Shown here: positions 1 through 7,978 of the stretch, one piece after another | Position numbering within the stretch: the stretch's first letter is position 1 | How the letters are laid out: the number at the start of each line of letters is the position of its first letter | Assembly: GCA_937872615.1 (NCBI GenBank) | Contig: CALMTT010000084.1 | Span: 1 to 34,218, forward strand | Origin: an uncultured Verrucomicrobiaceae bacterium | Lineage (GTDB): Bacteria; Verrucomicrobiota; Verrucomicrobiia; Verrucomicrobiales; Verrucomicrobiaceae | Length of the DNA stretch: 34,218 nucleotides | Reading direction: 5' to 3' | Translations under genes and position numbers: made by a program | Notes under the pieces: generated by a model | The model's database searches: none | What the model was told of the DNA's origin: nothing | Seen by the model: the letters and a program-made list of their open reading frames with translations, nothing else

Positions 1-35
1 GAATCCCTCGACAGCGCCCATTCCGCGAGGGATTC
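1..35. terminator. Hairpin at the extreme left edge, terminator-like
   Basis: The first ten bases (gaatccctcg) and bases 26-35 (cgagggattc) are perfect reverse complements separated by 15 nt. No T-run follows on either strand, so a rho-independent terminator is possible but not shown. Because it sits exactly at the contig edge, it could also be an assembly-end artefact. Confidence 0.3.
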
Positions 36-241
36 GTGGAATTTCCTCGGCAGTATGTGTTCCAGACTGCGGCATATTCGAGACGTTTGCGGAATCCCCC
101 GCCGTCCACTGCCCCTGGTCGGCGCTCTCTGCATGTTCCGGACACGGAACCCGGACGGGGGCCTAGGCGTTGTGGCTCGGGAGGAATCCTAACGGAAGCC
201 TCTCTGGTCCCCCATGCCTGCATCACCTGGAGTCCGCCGTC

Positions 242-355
242 GTGAATTCCCTGCAAGATCCGTCCAATCCGACCGACCTCGAAGAAGTTCAAAAGCGCCT
301 GGCGGCCCTGGCAGTCGAGAATGCGCGGCTGAAGGCCCTGGTGGACCAGGGACTG
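242..355 (+). other. N-terminal scrap of an unidentified coiled-coil protein
   Basis: A GTG at 242, with a GGAG about 8 nt upstream, starts a reading frame beginning VNSLQDPSNPTDLEEVQ. A short heptad-like helix rich in Leu, Ala, Glu and Lys follows (roughly residues 14-36). After about residue 37 the frame continues without a stop into a typical Gfo/Idh/MocA C-terminal domain, which does not normally carry such an N-terminus and here lacks its Rossmann domain. I read this as the first ~37 codons of an unrelated gene joined to the next segment by an assembly chimera. Bases 36-241 show nothing I can assign. A genuine fusion is possible but less likely. Confidence 0.35.
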
Positions 356-988
356 GCCGGGCGGCACTACGTCACCAACATCGACCTCGCCTGGCTGCGG
401 GGTGCCGACTACTACGCGGTGCCGTGGCGCGGCCGGTGGGAGACCGAGCTGGGCGGGGTGCTGCTCGGCCACGCCGTCCACCTGCTCGACATGGCGGTGC
501 TCGTGCTCGGCCCTCCGGTGGCGGTGTCGGCCCGGGTGGCCACCCTGGTCAACGACATCGACACCGAGGACTGCGCGGTGGCCACGCTGCGCTGGGCCGA
601 CGGGTCGCTGGCGTCGCTGTCGGCCACGCTCGGCTCGGCGGTCGAGCTGAGCCGCCACCGGTTCACCTTCGAGCACCTGACCGCCGAGTCCGGCACCGAC
701 CCGTACACCAACAGCTTCGACCCGTGGACCTTCACCGCGTCGCCCGGCCACGAGGGGGCGGTGGCCGAGGTGCTCGACCGGTTCGTGCCGCGGACCGAGG
801 ACTACATCGGCCAGTTCGAACGGTACGCCGACGCCCGTGCGGCCGGGGCGCCGCCGCCGGTCACCCTGGCCGACGCCCGGGTCATGCTGGAGCTGGTGAC
901 CGCGCTGTACCGCTCCAGCCGCGAGGGTCGTGAGGTGGCGCTGCCGCTGGCCGACGACGACCCGATGCTCGACGGGTGGGCGCCGTGA
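356..988 (+). CDS. Gfo/Idh/MocA-family oxidoreductase, C-terminal part only
   Basis: The protein segment from about AGRHYVTNIDLAWLRG to the stop at 986-988 matches the C-terminal alpha/beta domain of sugar dehydrogenases of the Gfo/Idh/MocA family. It has the YYAVPWRGRWETELGG stretch followed by GHAVHLLDM, where the His lies in the usual catalytic/substrate region. The N-terminal NAD(P)-binding domain (GxGxxG and EKP motifs, about 150 residues) is absent because the sequence joins an unrelated gene start near 350. Base composition is very G+C rich with C/G third positions, unlike the core of the window. The next gene starts inside its stop codon (GTGA), so the two were co-transcribed in the source genome. 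The substrate is unknown; the neighbours suggest sugar or sugar-acid catabolism. Confidence 0.75.
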   Translation, partial: AGRHYVTNIDLAWLRGADYYAVPWRGRWETELGGVLLGHAVHLLDMAVLVLGPPVAVSARVATLVNDIDTEDCAVATLRWADGSLASLSATLGSAVELSRHRFTFEHLTAESGTDPYTNSFDPWTFTASPGHEGAVAEVLDRFVPRTEDYIGQFERYADARAAGAPPPVTLADARVMLELVTALYRSSREGREVALPLADDDPMLDGWAP

Positions 989-1752
989 CCCCGGCGCGTC
1001 GGTCGGTCGACGGGGGCGACGGCACCGTCACCGTGGCCGACCGCTTCACCTACGCCTGGGGCGATCGCCGCCGTCCTCGCATCCACCCGCTGCGCACGCC
1101 GGCCGGCCACGTCCTGAGCCGCGACGAGCCCGAGGACCACCCCTGGCACCACGGCCTGTGGTTCACGATCAAGTTCGTCGACGGCGACAACTTCTGGGAG
1201 GAGCTCCCGCCCTACGGGGTGCTCCGCCACCGGGAGCGGCCCGTGATGGACGGCGACGATGCGGGCACGGTGTCGATCGTCGGCACCCTCGACTGGACCC
1301 GGCCCGATCGGGAGACGGTGGCGATCGTCGAACACCGGACGGTCGCCTACGTGCCGCTCCGGGAGGACGCCTACGCCGTCGATCTCGACACCACGCTCGT
1401 GGCACAGGCCGACCTCCGCCTCGACCGCACCCCGTTCACGACCTGGGGTGGCTACGGCGGGCTGACCCTGCGGGGCGCCGGGGACCTGGTCGACACCACC
1501 CTCACCCTGGCCGACGGCGAGCTGCGGCTGACCGACGCCGACGGTACGCGCATGCTCGCCACCGACGCGCAAGCCAACGGCGCCCGGTCGTACTGGGGGC
1601 TCGGCCACGCCCTGCTGATCGACGACTTCTACGCCCGGCTCGACGACCCCGAGCCGTTCTGGCTCACCCCTGACGTGGGCCTGGGCGCCCTGCGCGTGCT
1701 GCGGACGACCTACGCCCAATCGGGGCTGTTGCCCGACGGCACCCCGCTGTAG
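985..1752 (+). CDS. DUF6807 (PmoA-like) family protein
   Basis: About 255 residues. The N-terminal half carries the family hallmarks RPRIHPLRTPAGHVLSRD, the DHPWHHGLWF histidine cluster, and DNFWEE about 15 residues later. The family is common in Actinobacteria and Planctomycetes beside Gfo/Idh dehydrogenases; its biochemical role is not established and the old PmoA (methane oxygenase) label is not informative. The start is GTG at 985, overlapping the upstream TGA by four bases; GTG at 976 in the same frame is the alternative. The context (dehydrogenase upstream, UxaC downstream) suggests a role in sugar-acid or glycoside breakdown. Composition is actinobacterial-like. Confidence 0.75.
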   Translation: MTPARRSVDGGDGTVTVADRFTYAWGDRRRPRIHPLRTPAGHVLSRDEPEDHPWHHGLWFTIKFVDGDNFWEELPPYGVLRHRERPVMDGDDAGTVSIVGTLDWTRPDRETVAIVEHRTVAYVPLREDAYAVDLDTTLVAQADLRLDRTPFTTWGGYGGLTLRGAGDLVDTTLTLADGELRLTDADGTRMLATDAQANGARSYWGLGHALLIDDFYARLDDPEPFWLTPDVGLGALRVLRTTYAQSGLLPDGTPL

Positions 1753-1763
1753 GAACTCATGCC

Positions 1764-1880
1764 GGTCGAGCTTGTCCAGACCCGTTGCGGCACGGGATTT
1801 CGACAAGCTCAACCAACGGCCCCGGCCGGTTGATCAGCGCCTCCCTGCCGAGAGGGTCTCGACAGGCTCGACCAACGAGA
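1764..1880. repeat. Three copies of an intergenic cgacaagctc repeat
   Basis: Between the DUF6807 gene and uxaC there are three near-identical ~20-bp words: an inverted copy at 1764-1782 (ggtcgagcttgtccagacc), a direct copy at about 1795-1819 (ttcgacaagctcaaccaac) and another at about 1856-1877 (tctcgacaggctcgaccaac). Similar words are scattered between genes of many high-G+C Actinobacteria. The function is unknown; inverted pairs could form hairpins in the 3' untranslated region. Confidence 0.6.
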
Positions 1881-1932
1881 GCCCGACAAGCCTCACCATC
1901 GATAACCACCCATTTCGAGAAAGCTGCCACCC

Positions 1933-3516
1933 ATGGCCCACCTGGAACTCAACCCCGACCGTGTGCTGCCGAGCGACCCGACGGTGCGTCCGCTCGCGCG
2001 CCAGATCTACGCGTCGGTGAAAGACCTGCCGATCATCTCGCCGCACGGGCACGTGCCCGCTCAATGGCTGGCCGACGACGAACCGTTCGGTGATCCGACG
2101 TCACTGCTGCTCACCCCCGACCACTACGTGAATCGGCTGCTGCACGCCAGCGGGGTCAGCCTGGCCGACCTCGGGGTGGGGCAGAGCACCTTCACCCCAG
2201 AGCAGGCGCGGGCCGCGTTTCGCCACCTCTGCACGCATTGGACGGTGTTTCGCGGCACCCCGGTTCGGTTCTGGTTCGAGAGCGAGCTGGCCGAGATCTT
2301 CGGCATCGATCTGATGCCGTCCGCCGACACCGCCGACGAGATCTACGACGCCATCGCCGCCCAACTGGTCACCCCCGCGTTCAGGCCGCGGGCACTGTAC
2401 GACCGGTTCGGCATCGAGTTCATCGCCACCACCGACGACCCCTGCGACGATCTGGCCTCGCACGCCAAGCTGGCCGCCGACCCGACCTGGACGGGCACGG
2501 TCGCGCCCACGTTCCGTCCGGACAAGTACCTGGAGCCGGCCGCGGCGGGTTGGAACGACCTGATCGACCGGTTGGGCGAGGTGAGCGGCGTCGACACCGG
2601 CAGCTACGCGGGGTGGCTGGCGGCGATGGAGAACCGCCGCGCGTTCTTCAAGGCGAACGGGGCGGTCTCGACCGACCATTCGCACCGCGACGCACGCATC
2701 GAACCCATCGACGATGCCGAGGCCGACCGGCTGTACGCCCTGGCCCGGGCGGGACGAATCAGCGCCGCCGAGGCCGACACGCTGCGCCGCAACTTCATGT
2801 TCGCCCAGGCCCGCATGGCCGCCGACGACGGCCTGGTGATGACCCTGCACCCGGCGGTGTACCGCAACCATCACACGCCCACGTTCGACACCTACGGCGC
2901 GGACGTCGGCTGCGACATTCCGATGGCGGTCGAATACACCAACGCGCTGCAGCCGGTGCTGGCCGCGTTCGGCACGTCACCCGGGTTTCACCTGGTGCCG
3001 TTCACCATCGACGAGACGGTGTACTCGCGTGAACTCGCGCCGCTGGCGGGCTTCTACCCGTCGGTGTTCGTCGGGGTGCCGTGGTGGTTCATCGACGCCC
3101 CCGAGGCGATGGCCCGGTTCCGCGGCGCGATCACCGAGACCGCCGGGTTCACCCGCACGTCCGGCTTCATCGACGACACCCGGGCCTACCTGTCGATTCC
3201 GGCCAGGCACGACCTGAGCCGTCGGGTCGACTCGGGCTACCTCGCCAAGTTGGTGGGCGAGCACCGGCTCACCCTCGACGAGGCGCTCGAAGCCGCGCAC
3301 GAGCTCGTGGTCGGCAACCCGAAGCGGGCGTTCAAGCTGTGGTGTTCGAGACCCTCGACCGCCCCACCGGGCTATCCAAGGCCATCGGCATGCCGGGCAG
3401 GGCCGAGGACTACTTCGACATCCGCGGGTTGCTGCCGCGCTTTCGCGAGCGGGAATTGCCCGACGTCGGGTTGTTGCGTGTGGCCGACGCCGAAACGGGC
3501 GCCATCAAGTGGATAG
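1933..3516 (+). CDS. uxaC: Glucuronate isomerase (3' end replaced by chimeric sequence)
   Basis: UxaC interconverts D-glucuronate/D-fructuronate and D-galacturonate/D-tagaturonate, the entry step of hexuronate catabolism in the cytoplasm. The protein begins MAHLELNPDRVLPSDPTVR, followed by DLPIISPHGHVPAQWL, the metal-site His-X-His region of this amidohydrolase-fold family. It runs through typical segments to ELVVGNPKRAFKL at 3339. About 469 residues is the usual family length, and a stop is expected right after that Leu. Instead the frame reads on to 3516 through non-homologous residues, because the sequence joins other DNA near 3340. ATG 1933 is preceded by a weak gagaaag purine stretch. 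High G+C and the upstream repeat indicate an actinobacterial source. Confidence 0.85.
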   Translation: MAHLELNPDRVLPSDPTVRPLARQIYASVKDLPIISPHGHVPAQWLADDEPFGDPTSLLLTPDHYVNRLLHASGVSLADLGVGQSTFTPEQARAAFRHLCTHWTVFRGTPVRFWFESELAEIFGIDLMPSADTADEIYDAIAAQLVTPAFRPRALYDRFGIEFIATTDDPCDDLASHAKLAADPTWTGTVAPTFRPDKYLEPAAAGWNDLIDRLGEVSGVDTGSYAGWLAAMENRRAFFKANGAVSTDHSHRDARIEPIDDAEADRLYALARAGRISAAEADTLRRNFMFAQARMAADDGLVMTLHPAVYRNHHTPTFDTYGADVGCDIPMAVEYTNALQPVLAAFGTSPGFHLVPFTIDETVYSRELAPLAGFYPSVFVGVPWWFIDAPEAMARFRGAITETAGFTRTSGFIDDTRAYLSIPARHDLSRRVDSGYLAKLVGEHRLTLDEALEAAHELVVGNPKRAFKLWCSRPSTAPPGYPRPSACRAGPRTTSTSAGCCRAFASGNCPTSGCCVWPTPKRAPSSG

Positions 3517-3605
3517 ATACCAGCGATTCGGCTTTTCGCCGGCGGTATACCCAGCGGTTCGAAGAATTGGTAGCCCGCACCGAAGAATTGTTCCGCCGCG
3601 CGGGC
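3441..3605 (+). pseudogene. C-terminal scrap of a DUF58 protein
   Basis: In the third frame, ERELPDVGLLRVADAETG followed by WIDTSD, RRRY and LFRRAGAD is the characteristic end of DUF58 proteins, which are usually encoded beside MoxR ATPases and BatA/BatB VWA proteins. Only about 55 residues remain. The in-frame residues just upstream (3345-3437, including RPTGLSKAIGMPGRAEDYF) do not belong to DUF58 and I could not assign them. It is flanked on both sides by unrelated gene pieces, so this is a stitched scrap rather than a decayed gene. Confidence 0.6.
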
Positions 3606-3868
3606 GCCGACCGCCGCGGCCTCGGTGGGGGTGGCCAGGCCCATCACGATCGATCCCAGCACGGCCAGGATGAGGACCATCAGCGGGAAGAAGCTGGTGA
3701 GCAGCATCTTGAAGATCTCGAGCCGGGCGAAGCTCAGCACCCCGTAGAAGAGCGTGAGCGCGGCCACGCCCACGCCCACGAAGATCCAGAAGCCGCGAGG
3801 TGCCTCCAGGGGCTGGGCCGGCGTGGCAGGCGCTGCAGACGCCGTGCCACCCGGAGCGGTCTTCATCG
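3603..3868 (-). pseudogene. Scrap of a TRAP transporter large permease (DctM-like)
   Basis: On the minus strand the sequence encodes a membrane segment (FWIFVGVGVAALTLFYGV), then FFPLMVLILAVLGSIVMG and LATPTEAAAVGA. The last is the signature turn of TRAP large permeases (DctM), which import organic acids using a substrate-binding protein. Fewer than 90 residues are present. At its low-coordinate end it runs into the DUF58 scrap, and at its high-coordinate end into the LtaS-type gene, with short shared words at each join. The normal protein has more than 400 residues and a DctQ partner, neither of which is here. Confidence 0.6.
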
Positions 3869-5202
3869 CTGACGCCCCACGCGGTGCGGTGCACGGGATT
3901 GGTAAAATCGGACTCTTCGACGAGGCGGTCCCAGCCGTTGTGCGAGACGTAGCTCTTGATGAAGTCGAAGGTGCCGCGGCCGGCGTAGCAAAAGAGCGTG
4001 TTGTAGCCATCGCGCTTCAGCACGCGGGCGATGGTCTCGACGTTTTCTGATTTGTCACGGGCGAGAATGCTGTCTCCGGGCAGGGGCGGGATGCTGGAAA
4101 AGATGGCCTCCATGCCGCGGATGGTGCGGTTTCCATCAGCGAGGATGCGTGTGAAGAGCAGGCCCTCCTGTGCGGCGAGTGCGTCCATGCGTGGCGTGAG
4201 CGTGTGCGCCTTGCCATTCACATTGCGGCCGAGGCAGCCCCAGAACTCGCTGCCAAAGCTCTCTTCGGCGATGATGCACACATTGCGTTTCGGTTTGGAG
4301 GCATCGCCGGCGATTTCGCGCACGAGAGAGTCACGCGCGGTCTTCAGCCAAATGTCCTCGGTCTCTTGCGTCATCGGCTCAGGCGGCAGGGCGGGAGGCT
4401 CGGGGAAGGGAAAGTCAGCGCCAGGCTCCGCGAGAACCTTTCGGGCACGAACGAAGGCCTCGCGGCGGTCCATGGTGCGGTAAAAGGCCTTGTAGTCGAG
4501 GTTTCGCGACCATGCGGCATAGGCGGCGCTGGCCCACCCATTGTCCGCGAGCTGGTTGACCACGCGTTGACGGCTGAAGGAGGTCTCGCCGCTGAAAATT
4601 GTCTGATGCGCCACCAAGCAGGCGAGGGCGTAAAAGCCGATGAACTTCACTTTCGAGCTCCAAACGAGCGCATCCCATGCTGGCGGACATTTCTTGAATC
4701 CGAGCCAGGCGATGCCTACACCACCCAGCAGGCACGAGGCGATGATGAGAGGCAACGGATAGCTCTCCCGCAGGTTGGTGAAGACCTCATGCGGGTAGAT
4801 GAGGTAGTCGATGGCGACGGTGTTGAAGCGGCTGTCGAACTCATCGAAGAAGAACCACTCGCTGATGACGAGGAAGACGCCAACGGTGCACCCCACGGTG
4901 ATGGCGATGCGGAAGAGCACCTTCCACACCGGTTTCCACGCACGGATGCCGAACAACTTCAGCACCAGCACAGGCACAGCGGCAACAATCGTGGTGAGGA
5001 AGGCACTGAAGGCGATGAGCACCATGCTGCCGATGAGTGCCCACACGAGGTCGGTGTGCAGTCCAGCGAGAAGCAGCATCAGCGTCTCTGAGAGCGTGGT
5101 TTCACTGGGAGCAAAGCGCCACCACAAGGCGAGACGCAGCAGCGTCCAGCAAAAGAGTGCAATGCCCGCGAAGAATAGCGGAAAACGGATTCGGGTAATC
5201 AT
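3863..5202 (-). CDS. LtaS-type membrane phosphatase/sulfatase-fold protein, 3' truncated
   Basis: The first ~450 residues of a lipoteichoic-acid-synthase-like protein of the alkaline phosphatase superfamily. It starts MITRIRFPLFFAG at 5202. About five hydrophobic helices occupy roughly residues 5-260, then comes a soluble catalytic domain with NVCIIAEESFG (metal-binding Glu) and DGNRTIRGMEA, where the Thr is the expected nucleophile. The frame leaves the family after TNPVHRTAWGVSDED at about 3865 and enters the DctM scrap, so the C-terminal part with the remaining metal ligands is missing. In diderms such proteins usually transfer phosphoglycerol or phosphoethanolamine groups to glycans or lipids; the substrate here is unknown. 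DUF2490 and SulP genes lie upstream on the same strand. Confidence 0.8.
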
Positions 5203-5254
5203 GCGCGTAATGATCTGGCGTGGTTCCTTGTCGCCTTGCACGCCAATTGCCAAG

Positions 5255-5268
5255 TTACCGTGCGGTAA
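5255..5268. promoter_or_regulatory. 14-bp palindrome upstream of the LtaS-type gene
   Basis: ttaccgtgcggtaa is a perfect inverted repeat with 6-bp arms and a TG centre, 53 nt upstream of the minus-strand ATG at 5202 in a 79-bp gap. Its size suits a dimeric regulator's operator, but chance occurrence cannot be excluded. Confidence 0.25.
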
Positions 5269-5281
5269 TGTGAGGCCGGTT

Positions 5282-6022
5282 TCAAAGCTTGCCTCCAAAC
5301 GGCCACTTCGACATGAGCCACACGGTGATGGTGTGGTTGTTTTCCCACACGACACCGCCACGACGCTGCACGGTCTGCTCCATGAAGCCGATCTCGAGCT
5401 TCGTGGTGGGCGTGAGCTGGCGGCCGATGCCGATGAAGGCGCGGTTTTGATCGAGGTAGTTCATGGAGACGTTCGAACCGAAGTTGAAGAACACCTCGTC
5501 CCAAAGAGCGAGATACCACATCTTGTCCGACGAAAGGGGGACGGACGTGCGCAGCATGTAGCGGATGCGGTTTTCGTAGCGCCAGTTCGTGACATCACCG
5601 GTCACGGCGCTGACTTCGCCGATGCGGCGCTGCTCCAGGCGGAGGCGGTGCGTCCAGTCCAGACCGAGCCATTTGTGAGTGTAGGCCGCCTGTTCCCAAA
5701 GACGGTGCTCAGGGAAGTCCTGAGGCACTCGGATGTCGCCATAAGGATAGGTTTCCACCCAGGCGTAACCGGCGCTCAGCGTCAAAGCAGGGCTGATGGT
5801 ATAATTGAGGCCCGGACGCAGCAGGAGCTGCTGCCAGTGCTCGCCATAGTCGGAGCGTCGGAACTGCGATTCGAGATGCAGGCTCCACTTGCTGCCGGTG
5901 TAGAAGGGATGGTCGCCGACGTAATTGAGCCACAGGTTCTGGTTCGACTCGGTGTGGTCAGCCGCGGCACAGCCGAGGGTGGTGACGAGAATGCTGAAGA
6001 CAGCAAGGAGGGCCTTTTTCAT
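5282..6022 (-). CDS. DUF2490 outer-membrane protein
   Basis: About 246 residues with a signal peptide (MKKALLAVFSILVTTLGCAAA). The rest is an alternating hydrophobic/charged pattern of short beta-strands (for example YVGDHPFYTG, LLLRPGLNYTISPALTLSAGYAWVE, RRIGEV, NRIRYML, LALWDEVFFNFG, NRAFIGIGRQL). The family forms small outer-membrane barrels of unknown function, often described as nutrient or secreted-product porins in Bacteroidetes and Verrucomicrobia. I place the start at 6022, next to the signal peptide; 6034 (MPTPMKK) is also possible. It lies between SulP (93-nt gap) and the LtaS-type gene (79-nt gap) on the same strand, so the three may form one transcript. Confidence 0.7.
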   Translation of the reverse strand: MKKALLAVFSILVTTLGCAAADHTESNQNLWLNYVGDHPFYTGSKWSLHLESQFRRSDYGEHWQQLLLRPGLNYTISPALTLSAGYAWVETYPYGDIRVPQDFPEHRLWEQAAYTHKWLGLDWTHRLRLEQRRIGEVSAVTGDVTNWRYENRIRYMLRTSVPLSSDKMWYLALWDEVFFNFGSNVSMNYLDQNRAFIGIGRQLTPTTKLEIGFMEQTVQRRGGVVWENNHTITVWLMSKWPFGGKL

Positions 6023-6115
6023 GGGGGTGGGCATGGGTTGGGGGCTGGCGGCGGTGCTGCCGGGCACCGCCGCCATGGTTTAAGCTGTGTTTTACACCAA
6101 CGAGATCGAAGTCCC

Positions 6116-7732
6116 TCAGGCCGTCTTCAAACGGGCCGCCTGGGGATGCGAGGAGACGGGCTTGTGCTCATCGAGTCCGGCGAGGATGAGCTCGCGGTTT
6201 TCAAGTTTCCAGTCCTGGGCCATCTCCTCGAGTTTTTTGATGACCGAGTGATCGATGAAATGCGTGTTGGAGAGGTCCACCTGCACTTTCGGATGATGGC
6301 GGAGCTCCAGGAGCTTTTTACGCATCGGCAGCCAGTTGCTGAAGATGAGCGATTTCTGCACTTCGACCACCGGATGGTCGGCGTCACCGGTTTTGACCTC
6401 AGCGTGCGGCTTGAAGAGATTGCCCACGCTGACGCCTGCCATGCAGTGGAGGATCATTTTCACAACGATGCCCGCAGCGATGCCGATGAGCAGGTCCGTG
6501 GCGAGCGTGGCGATGAGCGTGACGATGAAGACGACGAGTTGGCCCTTACCGACCTCCAGCATGTGATGGAATTCCTTCGGCGAGGCGAGGTTGTAACCGG
6601 TGAAGACGAGCATGCCGGCGAGGGCGGCAAGCGGGATGTGATTCAGCAGCGCGGGCACGCTGGCGACGAGCACGAGGAGGAAGGTGCCGTGCCAGAAGTT
6701 CGCCCAGCGGGTGCGAGCGCCGTTGTTGCGGTTCGCGCTGGAGCGAACGATTTCGGAAATCATCGGCAGGCCGCCGATGAAGGCCACGAGCGTGTTTGCG
6801 ACGCCGACGGCGAGCAGATCGCGATTCAAATCGGTGCGGCGCTGCCAGGGATCGAGCAGATCGACGGCCTTCGCGCTCAGCATGGACTCCAGCGAGCCCA
6901 CAAGGCAGAACATGATGATCCATTTGATGCTCGCCCCGCTGAAGATGGCGCTGAAGTCGGGCCCTTTGATGCCATCGAGGATGTTCATCGGCAGATTCAC
7001 CAGCGCATCAGGTCCGACGACGTAATCGTGGCCGTGGAATTGATACATGTGCTTGTGCTCAAGGTCGAAGTAGTAGCTCAGCGGCACGGCGATGAGCAGC
7101 ACGATGAGCGGTCCGGGGATGGACTGCACGAGCTTGTTTTTGATGAAGAGTCGCGCAAACAGCAGCGTTACGGCGATGAGGCCGATCAAAGCGAGCTCCG
7201 GATTCATGTTGTGAATGCTCTCCGGGATCTCCGCGAGCAGTTCGAGCGGCTCTTTCGCATGCGCGGCCACGCCGAGGGCGACGTGGATCTGTTTCGAGAT
7301 GATGATCACGCCGATGGCGGCCAGCATGCCGTGCACCGCGGCCACCGGGAAGAACTCACCCAGCGTGCCGAGGCGGAAGGCACCGAAGAGAATCTGGATG
7401 CAGCCGGACACCACGCCGATCGCGAGGGCTTTTTCATAGCCGAGCTCGTTCACCGTGCCGAGCACGATGGCGATCATGCCCGCTGCGGGGCCTTTGATCG
7501 TGAGCTCGGAGTTGCTCATGAAGGGCGCGAGGATGCCGCCGACCACCGCGGTGAAGATCCCGGCGATCGCGGGACATCCGCTGGCCTTGGCAATGCCGAG
7601 GCAGAGTGGCAGGGCGATCAGGAAGACGAGGAAGCCGGAGAGCATGTCCTTGCCGAGATGCTGTTTGAAGCCTGCGAAGTTGCCGACGGGCTTGGGGCCG
7701 GCGAGGGGTGCGGAGGGGGCGGGAGCGGACAT
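6116..7732 (-). CDS. SulP-family anion (probable bicarbonate) transporter with STAS domain
   Basis: About 538 residues. It opens with [22 protein letters not shown], then [16 protein letters not shown] and a series of about 12-14 hydrophobic helices, including [14 protein letters not shown]. The C-terminal STAS domain lies at roughly residues 440-530 ([19 protein letters not shown]). These N-terminal motifs resemble the SulP subfamily often found fused to or beside carbonic anhydrases rather than the CysP/SLC26 sulfate group, so bicarbonate is a more likely substrate than sulfate; that is an inference. The start is ATG 7732 with no Shine-Dalgarno. It is divergent from dabA across a 246-bp region with repeated motifs, which supports shared control and a shared job in inorganic-carbon uptake. 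Confidence 0.85.
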   Translation of the reverse strand: MSAPAPSAPLAGPKPVGNFAGFKQHLGKDMLSGFLVFLIALPLCLGIAKASGCPAIAGIFTAVVGGILAPFMSNSELTIKGPAAGMIAIVLGTVNELGYEKALAIGVVSGCIQILFGAFRLGTLGEFFPVAAVHGMLAAIGVIIISKQIHVALGVAAHAKEPLELLAEIPESIHNMNPELALIGLIAVTLLFARLFIKNKLVQSIPGPLIVLLIAVPLSYYFDLEHKHMYQFHGHDYVVGPDALVNLPMNILDGIKGPDFSAIFSGASIKWIIMFCLVGSLESMLSAKAVDLLDPWQRRTDLNRDLLAVGVANTLVAFIGGLPMISEIVRSSANRNNGARTRWANFWHGTFLLVLVASVPALLNHIPLAALAGMLVFTGYNLASPKEFHHMLEVGKGQLVVFIVTLIATLATDLLIGIAAGIVVKMILHCMAGVSVGNLFKPHAEVKTGDADHPVVEVQKSLIFSNWLPMRKKLLELRHHPKVQVDLSNTHFIDHSVIKKLEEMAQDWKLENRELILAGLDEHKPVSSHPQAARLKTA

Positions 7733-7803
7733 GGTGCGTGATGAGTGCGTTTGGGGACGCTGCGATTTACGCACAGGGCATGCCATCCAAAACATCCCCT
7801 CGG

Positions 7804-7973
7804 CAGGGTAAAATGCATCCGGTCCCGGGGGATGCGACACGGCCTCACCGACATGGCCTTTACGAAGGGAAAAATACCTCCACGCACAAGCCTCCCCCCG
7901 GCGGGGACAAAATACCCCCTGCCAAAGGGATGGCGATGGCATGGAAGATGCCGTTTACTGGGCAAAATCCCTC
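7804..7973. promoter_or_regulatory. Four repeated GGG-A-rich-CC motifs in the SulP/dabA divergent region
   Basis: Between the two divergent starts lie four similar elements: cagggtaaaatgcatcc (7804-7820), aagggaaaaatacctcc (7865-7881), cggggacaaaataccccc (7902-7919) and ctgggcaaaatccctc (7958-7973). They share GGG, then an AAAAT core, then a C-rich half; the third is a near-palindrome. The last copy ends 5 nt before the proposed dabA start. They could be operators for a shared regulator or small hairpins. No clear -10/-35 pair was found. Confidence 0.4.
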
Positions 7974-7978
7974 TTTCC

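Noticed and set aside
802..1812. A 336-codon minus-strand open frame over the Gfo/Idh and DUF6807 genes
   Set aside because: It crosses two real overlapping genes and reads as Gly/Val/Arg-rich filler typical of antisense in very high G+C DNA.
3081..3872. A 263-codon plus-strand frame covering the scraps at 3.1-3.9 kb as one protein
   Set aside because: Only its middle (3441-3605) has family identity (DUF58); the rest is antisense or out of frame to uxaC, DctM and the LtaS-type gene.
4811..7741. A 976-codon plus-strand open frame opposite the SulP, DUF2490 and LtaS-type genes
   Set aside because: It spans three real minus-strand genes, reads as His/Asp/Glu-rich low-information sequence, and has no family resemblance. 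It is a by-product of the G+C-rich codon pattern.
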